Assembly: GCF_014192395.1 (NCBI RefSeq) | Contig: NZ_JACHXW010000023.1 | Span: 1 to 64,000, forward strand | Direction of reading: 5' to 3' | Source: Paenibacillus endophyticus | GTDB lineage: Bacteria > Bacillota > Bacilli > Paenibacillales > Paenibacillaceae | Length of the DNA stretch: 64,000 bases | Part shown: positions 51,001-58,574 of the stretch, one piece after another | Layout of the letters: every line of letters begins with the position of its first letter | How positions within the stretch are numbered: position 1 is the stretch's first letter | Translations under genes and position numbers: made by a program | The notes under the pieces: generated by a model | What the model saw: only the letters and a program-made list of their open reading frames with translations | Told to the model about the DNA's origin: nothing | Database searches by the model: none

Positions 51001-52298
51001 CTGCTATAGCCGGCCGGATAAGCATCCGAAGTGGCTACACTCGCGCGCAGGAGACGATAGAAGGCCGTCATTTCGTCTTTGAATCCATCCCAAATGTTGG
51101 ACTGGATCGGGAAGATGAAAGAAGAAACGCCGTTGCTTTTAAGCGTGTATGCGTTGCCGTTTGCTGTCACAGAGGAGAAATCAATGGAATAGACATGCTT
51201 GTTCCACACAATGCTTTCATATTCCATGCTGCCTGATGCGACGACGCTTCCGCCATCCTTAACCACATAGGAGGTATCCGTCAGCTTCACTGACGATGTG
51301 ACCTTGGCGTTTTTGAAATCGTTGGTGTTGTAGCCGACTTGGCTGACGACCACGTCAATGACCTGCTCGGAGAAGGCCACGATGGGTGAAGCTTGAACAG
51401 CGGTTTTGACCTCATTCGAGGTAAGGTCCGTTGTGCGGAAGTAATGGGCATGGCTCCCAACTGGCAGCTTAGTCATATACACATAGCTTTTACCATCCGA
51501 ATAGGTGGTGTCTCCACTGTCTGTTTCCCGCATGTCGTAGGCTTTATCATCCACTACAACCTGCATGGCATAAGGCTTTTGATTATCGGCATCCGTATAA
51601 GTCGCTTGAAAGGTGAACAGCGTGTTCTGATTGCTCGCCGTATCTGAGTTGGAGGTCATGCTTGTAGCGGTTAGCGTTGGGGCGGTGCCGCTGGAAGCGG
51701 TTGTGGCGGATATTTCGTCAATTAAAATTTCACCGTAAGCGCCGCCGGCTTGTCTAAGCCAAATTTCGAATTTAATTTTTTCTTTGTTTATGGCCGGATC
51801 GAGCGCGTCGAGATCGAACTGGCTTACGCTCCAATCGCTAGATACCGCTACCCAGTTGTTGGTAAGGGTATAGTTTCTCGAACCATCGTTGATGACGATA
51901 CGAATGAGAGAATCGGCATAACCGGGGTTTTTCATGGTAAAGTTCAGGTAGCGGTAGCCGGTTAAATTCACGACTTCATTCCATGGTTGGAATTTGGCCC
52001 ATGAGGCGTTCGTTGAGGGCGTTTGCGCAAACTTGCCAACGGAGCGCGTATCAACCGTCGTTTTTGTGAAGGTTCCGGTGCCGCCCGCTTGATTAAACCA
52101 GTTCATCCAGTTTTGTTTAAACACGCCGCTACCGTTGAAATCATCATAGATAAGCGGATTGTTAGGACCGGGAAAAGGCGCTACAGCAGCGGAAGAGGGG
52201 GCAGGGGCTAGCAATAACGTATTCAGGAATACAATAAGACCCAAACAATAATAAAAAGCCCTTCTTGCCCGATTAGCTCTCGGGGGTGCAGCCATCAT
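48084..52298 (-). CDS. Secreted multidomain glycoside hydrolase family 9 enzyme
   Basis: A 1404-residue exported enzyme with a signal peptide (about 1-37). In order: a carbohydrate-binding-like module A1 (about 45-200, starting YDDFNGSGVF), an Ig-like module B1 (about 200-310), a CelD_N Ig-like domain (about 312-400, DVVVSQVGYN) and a GH9 catalytic domain (about 405-860). Then come an Ig-like spacer, module A2 (YDDFGGGGLW), module B2, and a C-terminal LamG/concanavalin-like module starting SDDFNDGNADGW. A2-B2 duplicate A1-B1. Catalytic features are GGWYDAGDYGKYG (general base Asp), the SGLGSDFVDFPHTRYDEE block and the Glu in NEFSISIQSGLLY. GH9 acts on cellulose or related beta-1,4-glucans. 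ATGGAGGAATGAAAA precedes the start. A cre site, a TATAAT box and a small leader ORF lie upstream. Confidence 0.85.
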   Translation of the reverse strand: MMAAPPRANRARRAFYYCLGLIVFLNTLLLAPAPSSAAVAPFPGPNNPLIYDDFNGSGVFKQNWMNWFNQAGGTGTFTKTTVDTRSVGKFAQTPSTNASWAKFQPWNEVVNLTGYRYLNFTMKNPGYADSLIRIVINDGSRNYTLTNNWVAVSSDWSVSQFDLDALDPAINKEKIKFEIWLRQAGGAYGEILIDEISATTASSGTAPTLTATSMTSNSDTASNQNTLFTFQATYTDADNQKPYAMQVVVDDKAYDMRETDSGDTTYSDGKSYVYMTKLPVGSHAHYFRTTDLTSNEVKTAVQASPIVAFSEQVIDVVVSQVGYNTNDFKNAKVTSSVKLTDTSYVVKDGGSVVASGSMEYESIVWNKHVYSIDFSSVTANGNAYTLKSNGVSSFIFPIQSNIWDGFKDEMTAFYRLLRASVATSDAYPAGYSSVAPSAKMFHPAGHLDDGASADGSMHYDLTGGWYDAGDYGKYGGNQWVGAQIALAYVRYADSSSVKYDNDTNGIPDLVDEAIFGSEYLIKYADQLGGAMYDLKNNASFVHPHKSTDNIAGTADDRKISGYGVGGSAKAAGTLAATARAIRIAIAEGDIAPAKVTALTAFAEACEEAAVTFYDYVAAHPTDPHGSYSTNGGIANAKLLADVELYLLTDDVKYKDAATANVNTLTFGDLYATNYWDMRPMSLAEFYPAADAATQTHIHGLLKQQVNYFLSNTDDTPYGVFNQFKNFGVNEPHASYLGDLLRYYELFEDPAALRAVLKGMYWIFGENPWNISWVSGLGSDFVDFPHTRYDEESNTAGGTGVVFPGAMVSGPNMKNTKDKKSVSPWYEDRSLFQDDTNQWRYNEFSISIQSGLLYTIMGLSATDTSNTSGGTYPVEVPILSPIIGDYVRGNVTVFADPEPGLTAMEYRAGGAYSAMTVSGSVYSAAINESASAPYSNKRVDIRGTDTLGNHTFSSTHYTVAAPLPDPSTPLLYDDFGGGGLWGSTGGNNQWVNWYSQNGGTTTFAKTTADSRTVGKFTQTPASATSYAKFQPWHDEVDLSGYRYLNFGLKNAGSADLRVRIELSDGTRTHNLTGGWATVPASWTNLQVNLDGLANTVNKKNAKLAIWLSSTSGSYSELLVDDISATNMASGSAPTLTAGGVNLTAGDAATDFTFNVTYTDADNEAPFAMELILDGVVRNMIPVNTGDTTYTDGKAYTYTAKLPLGVHSYYFHTTDTTSNAVSTAVQSGPEVSQALFSDDFNDGNADGWSPVSGTWAVQSEQYNGQAAGGNSHSVTGSVYWTDYTLEAKVSVTNNSGGNKDAGLVFRYTDESNYYVLYLKNNDKSGRKMELVKIVGGVKTSLGFANPSIAADTLYAYKVVVDGSSITAYKDGIAEISVTDSSFSSGKIGTRVYAHTKAVFDDVIVTR

Positions 52299-52383
52299 TT
52301 TTCATTCCTCCATTTTTTTGAATCGTTAAGCATAACGCCGTACGCGTTGCCATTCCAATAAGCGCCTCAAAGCGCATCCTCAT
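52273..52383 (-). CDS. Possible 36-residue leader ORF overlapping the GH9 start
   Basis: On the minus strand an ATG at 52383 stands 7 nt after AAGGAGG, a better ribosome site than that of the GH9 gene itself. The frame reads MRMRFEALIGMATRTALCLT, then 16 more residues ending CTPES, and stops at 52273. It overlaps the first 26 nt of the GH9 gene in another frame. It could couple translation, or act as an attenuating leader peptide. No homologue is recognised, and the coding status is uncertain. Confidence 0.35.
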   Translation of the reverse strand: MRMRFEALIGMATRTALCLTIQKNGGMKNDGCTPES

Positions 52384-52403
52384 CAATCCGCCTCCTTCAA
52401 TTA

Positions 52404-52422
52404 TGTAATCGCTTACATTATA
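52404..52422 (-). promoter_or_regulatory. cre site overlapping the -10 box of the GH9 gene
   Basis: TGTAATCGCTTACA (52404-52417) matches the cre consensus at all fixed positions on both strands. It abuts and overlaps by one base a minus-strand TATAAT (52422-52417). No strong -35 is visible. CcpA repression in the presence of glucose is expected. Confidence 0.8.
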
Positions 52423-52639
52423 AAGTATAGAAGAACAAGCGATAGCCAACGATGATGTAATCTCTTCATGTTGTGATCAATTCTAGCTTTTTGCAGCCAT
52501 GTTCTGTCTGATTGTACAAGAAGAGTGAGAGTAGAGCATCGCTGAGAGGTTTAGGTTGGGTTCATGACGAATAAATGGATTAACCACTGATGTATAAGCA
52601 ATGTAGAAGAAAAAGCAGCGGCTAAGAGAGGCGAGTTGT
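52423..52639. other. Intergenic stretch
   Basis: About 215 nt between the GH9 promoter and the following plus-strand frame. No gene or clear hairpin is seen. Confidence 0.5.
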
Positions 52640-52984
52640 ATGTAAGATTATGTAAGTGTTCACTCAAAGGATTATTCGAAAAGGATACAATCTAGTGACT
52701 TAGAGCAATATTTAATTGATCATTTGGGATTTTCAATCGTTAGTGCTCTATGCTTTTGTATAGATATCAAGGGAGAGCCGGTTACATTAACAGGCATTCT
52801 TGCTGACTCATACGGGAATTATGCTTTTGACACGATCGATGGCGTTATAGAGGTAAACTTAATTGAAATAGATGTGCCCAGACATTTGGATGATAATTTA
52901 GAAAAAGCAATAGCCAACATCGCTATCGCGATTGCAACAAAGTTCGCATGGACGATGGATGAGGACCACGGGCTGAGCCAATAG
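52640..52984 (+). pseudogene. Small gene interrupted by a stop at codon 2
   Basis: GAGAGG (52626-52631) stands 8 nt before an ATG at 52640, but the next codon is TAA (52643). After it the same frame is open for 113 codons to 52984 and reads like a normal protein (DYVSVHSKDYSKRIQSSDLE, then an Asp/Ile/Leu-rich body). The only other start in frame is TTG at 52724, which has no ribosome site and would lose the first part. The likely ancestor is a 114-residue protein whose second codon (AAA, CAA or GAA) became TAA, or there is a sequence error. The 86 residues from 52724 could still be made by reinitiation. The family is not recognised. Confidence 0.5.
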
Positions 52985-53042
52985 GCGCAAATACGGTTTC
53001 ATAAAAGCTATGAGTAGGTATGAATCAGGGGGGAGAACAGCT

Positions 53043-54272
53043 TTGGATAAAATTGATACCGTCATATTTGACCTAGACCAGACATTGTTCGATAAAAACC
53101 TGTCACTTCTAGGCTTTGCGAACTACCAGTATGAACAGTTTGGTTTAAATAGGTTTATTCCGGTTAAAAGAGAGTTTATAGAAAAGTTTACCGAATTAAA
53201 CAACGTCGTTATGCCAAAAGAGGAAGTTTATGCGAAGCTGATAGGCATGTTCCATATCGATAAGAGCCTATACGCGGAGCTGTTAAATGATTTGAACACA
53301 AATTTTCATTTGCACAGTGTTGGTTTCCCTGGGTTGCACGAGATGCTCGGCACATTAAAACAGCAAGGTTATAAACTAGGTTTAATTACCAACGGCAGAG
53401 ATTTCTATCAACGCAATAAGATTTCCGCATTAGGGATATCCGATTATTTCAGCGTAATTGTTACCTCAGGAGCCATTCATATTAAAAAGCCGGACCACGC
53501 CATATTCCAAATCGCCTTAAACGATTTAGATTCCTCATACGAGCGTACCGTATTTATAGGGGATAGTATCATGGCTGATATTATTCCCGCTAAAGAGCTC
53601 GGGATGTTTGCCATTCTTAAAAGCAAGGATGAATCGCATACAGAGCCTGACGCGATTTGTGATAACTTGATGGATCTGCCGAACGTGATCAATCGTATAT
53701 GCGGTTTGCGGAATCGGAAAGAAACGTTCAAAGAAAGGGAGGCTAATGTCATGACCAACCAAGCCGATCGGCTATGGGAGCGTATAGTGGATAGAAGTTC
53801 GGATCTGGACGCGAATGGTAAAGAATCATTGCATCTGCAACCAGGCGCAAGGGATGAGGATTTCCAGCTTATCGAGCACACCTTAGGGATCACCCTTCCT
53901 GAATCGTTTAAAAGCTTCTATCGCATACATAACGGACAAGATGGCGGAGTGGGGATTCGTTCTTTTGTAAGAAATCTGACTCTTTCCCCGATTTCGGAAA
54001 TTATAGACAACTGGAATTTCCTCCAAGAGGAATTCGATCCCGATGACTTGGAGATGAGCATTGATAGTGAAATCAAGCCGTTTCTGTGGAATGCCAAGTG
54101 GATTCCGATTGCCGGAAACGGTGGCGGAGATTACCTCTGCATGGATACGGACCCAGCAGAAGCGGGAGTCGTGGGGCAAGTACTGTACTTCTGGCATGAT
54201 TGGGGAAACCGCTCCGTAGAGGGGAAAAGTTTATTTGAATTCATCGAGTCTTGTTTGCAAGAAGAACGATAA
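53043..54272 (+). CDS. HAD-family hydrolase fused to SMI1/KNR4 domain
   Basis: A 409-residue fusion. Residues 1-225 form a HAD-like phosphohydrolase: motif I IFDLDQTLF with the nucleophile Asp, motif II LITNGR, motif III Lys in IKKPDHAIF, and motif IV VFIGDSIMADI. Residues about 236-409 form an SMI1/KNR4 (SUKH) domain: LGITLPESFKSFYRIHNGQDGG and WIPIAGNGGGDYLCMD are its hallmarks (each shown within limits). TTG at 53043 directly follows a GGGGGGAG ribosome site; an ATG at 53010 has none. At the junction an ATG at 53751 is preceded by AAGGGAGG at 8 nt, so the SMI1 part may also be made alone. SUKH domains often act as immunity proteins; here the role is unknown. Confidence 0.8.
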   Translation: MDKIDTVIFDLDQTLFDKNLSLLGFANYQYEQFGLNRFIPVKREFIEKFTELNNVVMPKEEVYAKLIGMFHIDKSLYAELLNDLNTNFHLHSVGFPGLHEMLGTLKQQGYKLGLITNGRDFYQRNKISALGISDYFSVIVTSGAIHIKKPDHAIFQIALNDLDSSYERTVFIGDSIMADIIPAKELGMFAILKSKDESHTEPDAICDNLMDLPNVINRICGLRNRKETFKEREANVMTNQADRLWERIVDRSSDLDANGKESLHLQPGARDEDFQLIEHTLGITLPESFKSFYRIHNGQDGGVGIRSFVRNLTLSPISEIIDNWNFLQEEFDPDDLEMSIDSEIKPFLWNAKWIPIAGNGGGDYLCMDTDPAEAGVVGQVLYFWHDWGNRSVEGKSLFEFIESCLQEER

Positions 54273-54408
54273 TGATGGATGATTAACAAAGCGCATATAT
54301 GAACGACCATATTAGAACCTTTCAAGGCGTCTTCATGCAGGATACCGAGCTACAACCAACAGGAATGAACATGCATGAATATGCAAGCTAATAAAGGAGT
54401 CTATATTT

Positions 54409-55461
54409 ATGAAGTCTCATCCTTCCGAGCGCATTAAAATTCCGCTGGGATTCTGGGCAGGACTGCGAGAATTAGGCATCGACCCCGATGACGCAGCTCG
54501 CAAAGCAGGTCTGCCGCTCTCCATTGTGGCTGAACCTATCGTTAATACTGCCCAATATTTCGCGATCTGGCAGGCTTATTCCGATCTAATTGGCGACACG
54601 GCGAGAGGAATCACCTTGCTTGTGACCGCCTTTGAAACAGCGAAGTACCCGCCTACCGTCTTAGCGACTTACCACGCTCGTGACTACCGCGACGCTCTAA
54701 ATCGAATGGCACGGTACAAACAGCTGTGCCCGCCTGAAAGCTTGCGTATCACCGAGGAAGGCGAGCGCTGCACAATCGACTTGGATTGGCTGCATAATGA
54801 GCAATCCGGCCCGCCAATGCTGGTTGGCATCACACTGGCATGCCTTCTGGAACTTGGGCGCCGGGGCACTGGTCAACCTTTGACGGCAAAGCTCGTCGAA
54901 TTTTCGCACGCAATGGGTGATACACAGACACTTGAAGCGTACTTCGGCTGTCCCGTGAGGATGGGTACGCCATATAATCGGTTAACGCTGCATCGAAGCG
55001 ATCTGGACCGCCCATTTGTCTCGTACAACGAAGAGTTGCTAGAGGTTCTGACTCCTGTTCTGGATCAATCATTGGATGAACAGCAGAGCAGCCGCTCCTT
55101 TTCCGAGTCGGTCAAGTGGATCATGAAGCGCACTCTCACAGGAGGGCGTCCCGACATTCAGACTATCGCGAAGGAACTCGGCATGAGCGATCGTACCTTG
55201 CAGCGCCGGCTTGCGGATGAAAACACGAGCTTCAAGCATGTGTTGACACAAGCCAGACATGAACAGGCATTGGACTATTTGGCAGACTCCTCACTCGATA
55301 TTAAAGAGGTAGCTTTCTTGATTGGATATGAGGACCAGAACTCCTTCTACCGCGCCTTCCGTCAATGGGAAGGGGACACGCCATCGAATTGGCGTTCGGA
55401 ACGTCTAGGGGCAGACGTGGTTTCCGAAGGGCAGCTAGAGCTGCCGACGGTTCTTGCATAG
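54409..55461 (+). CDS. AraC-family regulator with arabinose-binding-type N-terminal domain
   Basis: A 350-residue regulator of the OruR/ArgR-like branch. The N-terminal domain (about 15-205) is the Arabinose_bd type, and the C-terminal AraC double helix-turn-helix (about 240-335) shows AKELGMSDRTLQRRLADENTS and IGYEDQNSFYRAFRQWEGDTP. AATAAAGGAGTCTATATTT precedes the ATG. The next gene, 150 nt downstream, is a short-chain dehydrogenase, a common partner. This branch is more common in Proteobacteria, so horizontal transfer is possible but not shown. Confidence 0.87.
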   Translation: MKSHPSERIKIPLGFWAGLRELGIDPDDAARKAGLPLSIVAEPIVNTAQYFAIWQAYSDLIGDTARGITLLVTAFETAKYPPTVLATYHARDYRDALNRMARYKQLCPPESLRITEEGERCTIDLDWLHNEQSGPPMLVGITLACLLELGRRGTGQPLTAKLVEFSHAMGDTQTLEAYFGCPVRMGTPYNRLTLHRSDLDRPFVSYNEELLEVLTPVLDQSLDEQQSSRSFSESVKWIMKRTLTGGRPDIQTIAKELGMSDRTLQRRLADENTSFKHVLTQARHEQALDYLADSSLDIKEVAFLIGYEDQNSFYRAFRQWEGDTPSNWRSERLGADVVSEGQLELPTVLA

Positions 55462-55611
55462 AAATCCCAAGCCAGCTATTGCTGCAGCGATTAAGTCGTT
55501 GCCCCGTTTATCATTTGGCGTGTTAAACAAGAACTTTGGCGCAATAGGCTAGTTACTGATCGAATCGTACAAGGTAACATAATCCCTATCCGACGTACAA
55601 AGGAGAAATAA

Positions 55612-56409
55612 ATGATGGATATGGGATTAAATAATAAAACGGCTTTAGTTACAGGATCGACAAAAGGGATAGGCAAAGCAATCGCCATAGAACTCGCCAA
55701 AGAAGGCGTTCATGTACTCATTAACGGACGGAATAACGAAGAGGTAGAACAAACGGTAAATGAATTAAAGTCACGATTCCCAGGTACCTCTCCACAGAAT
55801 GCTGCAGCCGATATTGTGGATATTGCGCAAAGAGAGGCTTTATTTGAAAAATTTCCACGTATTGATATTTTGGTCAACAACACGGGCATTTATGAAATAA
55901 TGAGATACGAGGACGTTGACGATGAAGTTTGGGAAAAATACTTCCGGACGAACGTTCTTGCTGCAAATGGGCTATCGAAATTTTATTTGCCCAACATGTT
56001 AAAAAATGATTATGGCCGCATAATCTTTATTGCGAGCGAGGAAGCCATGATGCCTTCGGGTCAAATGCCCCAGTATGCGATGACCAAATCCATGTTGTTA
56101 TCTTTGTCCAAAAGCTTGTCCAAATTAACGATAGGAACGGAAGTTACCGTGAATACGATCCTGCCTGGTCCAACACTTTCGGAAAATGTGCAGCACATTA
56201 TTGAGGGCATATATCCTAATGAGGGTATGGATTTTTCAGAAAAAGAAAAACATTTCATGACTGCGAACCTGCCTCAATCTGAAATACAGCGATTTATCAG
56301 GCCTATTGAAATCGGTAGACTAGCGGCCTTTGTATGCAGTCCTTATGCATCCGCGTTCAAAGGCTCTCCGATCCGTATGGATGGGGGTATGGTACCGACT
56401 ATTTTATGA
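55612..56409 (+). CDS. SDR family oxidoreductase
   Basis: A 265-residue classical short-chain dehydrogenase. The cofactor motif TGSTKGIG lies near residues 15-22 and the following INGRNNEEV suggests NADP preference. The structural motif is NNTG (a variant of NNAG). The catalytic Ser is in IFIASEEA and the Tyr-Lys pair in YAMTKSM. The C-terminus is SPIRMDGGMVPTIL, the usual end. AAAGGAGAAATAA precedes the ATG. It may be controlled by the AraC regulator upstream. The substrate is unknown. Confidence 0.88.
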   Translation: MMDMGLNNKTALVTGSTKGIGKAIAIELAKEGVHVLINGRNNEEVEQTVNELKSRFPGTSPQNAAADIVDIAQREALFEKFPRIDILVNNTGIYEIMRYEDVDDEVWEKYFRTNVLAANGLSKFYLPNMLKNDYGRIIFIASEEAMMPSGQMPQYAMTKSMLLSLSKSLSKLTIGTEVTVNTILPGPTLSENVQHIIEGIYPNEGMDFSEKEKHFMTANLPQSEIQRFIRPIEIGRLAAFVCSPYASAFKGSPIRMDGGMVPTIL

Positions 56410-56451
56410 TAAAATGGATGATATCCTTCACCAATAAGGAAGTGTTAAACG

Positions 56452-57159
56452 ATGAATGTAGAAACGGTCATGCAGGAGCTTGAAGGCCTCAGCAAGGAAC
56501 GAACCAAAAAAATATACGTATCCAATGGCGCACATGAGCCGCTTTTTGGCGTGGCTACTGGCGAAATGAAGCCCATCGCTAAAAAAATTAAAAAGGATCA
56601 GCCTCTGGCGGATCAGCTGTATGCCACAGGGAATTACGACGCGATGTACTTTGCCGGCGTAATTGCAGATCCAAAAGCAATGACAGAAGCCGATTTTGAG
56701 CGTTGGATAGACGCGGCTTATTTTTACATGATTTCCGATTTTATAGTGGCCGTAACCTTATCTGAAACCGATATTGCACAAGAGGTTGCCGATAAATGGA
56801 TCGCAAGCGGCGAAGAGCTGAAAATGTCAGCGGGCTGGAGTTGTTATTGCTGGCTACTCGGCAGTCGGCCGGACCGCGAATTCTCCGAAAGCAAGCTTGC
56901 CAGCATGCTTGAAACTGTACAGAAAACGATAAGCGACGCTCCTGAACGAGCAAAATACGCGATGAATAATTTTCTTTATACCGTAGGGGTATCCTATGTG
57001 CCTCTCCATGATCAGGCATTCGAGACGGCGAAGGCAGTAGGTCCGGTAGAAGTGGACAAGGACAAAACAAAAAGCAAGTTGATATGCGCTTCCGATAATA
57101 TTCAAAAGGCAGTAGATAAAGGGCGAATCGGATTCAAACGGAAGCATGTAAGGTGTTGA
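56452..57159 (+). CDS. DNA alkylation repair (AlkD-like) HEAT-repeat protein
   Basis: A 235-residue, all-helical protein matching the AlkD/AlkC-type DNA alkylation repair family (PF08713): GVATGEMKPIAKKIKKD near residues 32-48, LWATGNYDA-like LYATGNYDAMYFAG, and a block WSCYCWLLGSRPD. Some members are DNA glycosylases for alkylated bases while others have no known activity; the catalytic residues of AlkD were not verified. AATAAGGAAGTGTTAAACG precedes the ATG. A GNAT acetyltransferase follows after 18 nt, probably in one transcript. Confidence 0.75.
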   Translation: MNVETVMQELEGLSKERTKKIYVSNGAHEPLFGVATGEMKPIAKKIKKDQPLADQLYATGNYDAMYFAGVIADPKAMTEADFERWIDAAYFYMISDFIVAVTLSETDIAQEVADKWIASGEELKMSAGWSCYCWLLGSRPDREFSESKLASMLETVQKTISDAPERAKYAMNNFLYTVGVSYVPLHDQAFETAKAVGPVEVDKDKTKSKLICASDNIQKAVDKGRIGFKRKHVRC

Positions 57160-57177
57160 AATGAGGAGCATCAATCC

Positions 57178-57588
57178 ATGAAGGTATCAGCTGCAACGGA
57201 AAATGATTTGGAATGGATCAAAAGCCGAGACCATCATCTCGCGGAGAATTTAATCGCATCTAAAATAAGGGAGAGGGAAATCCTCTTATTGCGCGTTGAA
57301 AGCGAAGCCATAGCGGGATGGATGCGCTTCGGTTACTTTTGGGATAATACTCCGTTTATGAATATGATCTGGATCGAAGAGCAGTACCGTGGTACAGGCC
57401 TCGGCAAGCATATCGTCGAGTTTTGGGAAAATGAAATGAAGCAACAAGGCTTTTCGATGGTCATGACTTCGACTCAAGCTGACGAAGGCGCGCAGCACTT
57501 TTATCGAAAACTAGGTTACAAAGACGCGGGCAGCCTATTGCTCGATAGCCAGCCATTAGAAATTATTTTCACAAAAAAGCTGCGTTAA
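57178..57588 (+). CDS. GNAT family N-acetyltransferase
   Basis: A 136-residue acetyltransferase. The acetyl-CoA-binding motif is EEQYRGTGLGKHIVEFWE (about 68-85), preceded by a beta strand MNMIWI and followed by STQADEGAQHFYRKLGY. The acceptor is unknown. ATGAGGAGCATCAATCC precedes the ATG. It is the last gene before a strong convergent terminator. Confidence 0.85.
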   Translation: MKVSAATENDLEWIKSRDHHLAENLIASKIREREILLLRVESEAIAGWMRFGYFWDNTPFMNMIWIEEQYRGTGLGKHIVEFWENEMKQQGFSMVMTSTQADEGAQHFYRKLGYKDAGSLLLDSQPLEIIFTKKLR

Positions 57589-57600
57589 CTTAAAAAACGC

Positions 57601-57640
57601 CGAAAGAGCTGCCGCTATAGACGGGCAGCTCTTTCGCGCT
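57601..57640. terminator. Bidirectional terminator
   Basis: The 13-bp perfect stem CGAAAGAGCTGCC (57601-57613) / GGCAGCTCTTTCG (57624-57636) lies between the convergent GNAT and isomerase genes. Confidence 0.85.
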
Positions 57641-57675
57641 GTATCAGCGATTCATCGCAGGCTCTACTCTGTATG

Positions 57676-58449
57676 CTAAGCTCCATTCACCGCCATCCGC
57701 TTCATAAACGCCAAGCTATCCGCCAGCTCCGTATCTCCCTCCTTCAACGTACATTCGGCTGAAATCATGCCGGTATAGTTCATCTCCCGCAGCAGCTGGG
57801 AAAATCGTTCGTAGGGATAGGAGCCCGTTCCCGGAGCCAACCTTCCCGTATCCGCAACATGAATGTGGGCAATCCATTCCTTGTGAGCAAGCAGCGTATC
57901 AAGCGGTTCATCCTCTTCATCCATATGGTAGAAATCGGCGAGTACACGTATATTCGCATGATTCAGCTGCCTAACAAGCTGTACGGCTTCCTCGACACGG
58001 TTAATTAGGTTCGATTCCTTTCGGTTCAGCGGTTCAAGTGCGAGTACGGCACCGTTGCCTGTCCATTCCTCCGAAATCCACTGAAGCAGCTCGAGCAGCT
58101 GCTCCTCCGCCTGCTGCTTCGACCAGCCTTCGGGAATCATCCGCTGCCGGCCGCTCCCAAGCACGACAATCTGGGCTCCGATTGCGCTTATCGTCTCACC
58201 GGCTTTGCTCACATATCGGCGGAGTCGTTCCCGGTCAACTTCGGGTCCAACCGCAAGCATGCTTTGCGGAAGAAACAGGTTCATGGCTCCCACCTGAAGC
58301 GGGGAGTCCAGAAACAGCGGCAGCCGCTTTGCCAAAGCGAGCTCATCCTCAAGGGGAAGCGAGGTTAAAGGGCATTCGATATAATCGAAGCCTTTGCTTG
58401 CCAGAAGAGCGGCTTGCTCAATGCCCATGCACCAGCCTATTCGGTTCAT
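57676..58449 (-). CDS. Sugar phosphate isomerase/epimerase (AP endonuclease 2-like TIM barrel)
   Basis: A 257-residue TIM-barrel protein of the xylose-isomerase-like family. The metal-binding residues appear as Glu in VLALEPLNR, Asp in VLADFYHM, His in HIHVADTGR and Glu in MISAECTL. The family includes sugar isomerases and epimerases acting on free or phosphorylated sugars. It is divergent from an AraC-type regulator 125 nt away, which probably controls it. No kinase or transporter is adjacent, so the pathway is unknown. Confidence 0.85.
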   Translation of the reverse strand: MNRIGWCMGIEQAALLASKGFDYIECPLTSLPLEDELALAKRLPLFLDSPLQVGAMNLFLPQSMLAVGPEVDRERLRRYVSKAGETISAIGAQIVVLGSGRQRMIPEGWSKQQAEEQLLELLQWISEEWTGNGAVLALEPLNRKESNLINRVEEAVQLVRQLNHANIRVLADFYHMDEEDEPLDTLLAHKEWIAHIHVADTGRLAPGTGSYPYERFSQLLREMNYTGMISAECTLKEGDTELADSLAFMKRMAVNGA

Positions 58450-58574
58450 TTCTCAGCACTCCTATACGGGATATTTAAACATTGATTTCATTGTACAAAG
58501 GGGAGTAATCACATAAAATGGTTACAAGTACGGTTTGATGGCTGTGAGTATTTCAGGATAAGGAATGATGGCCG

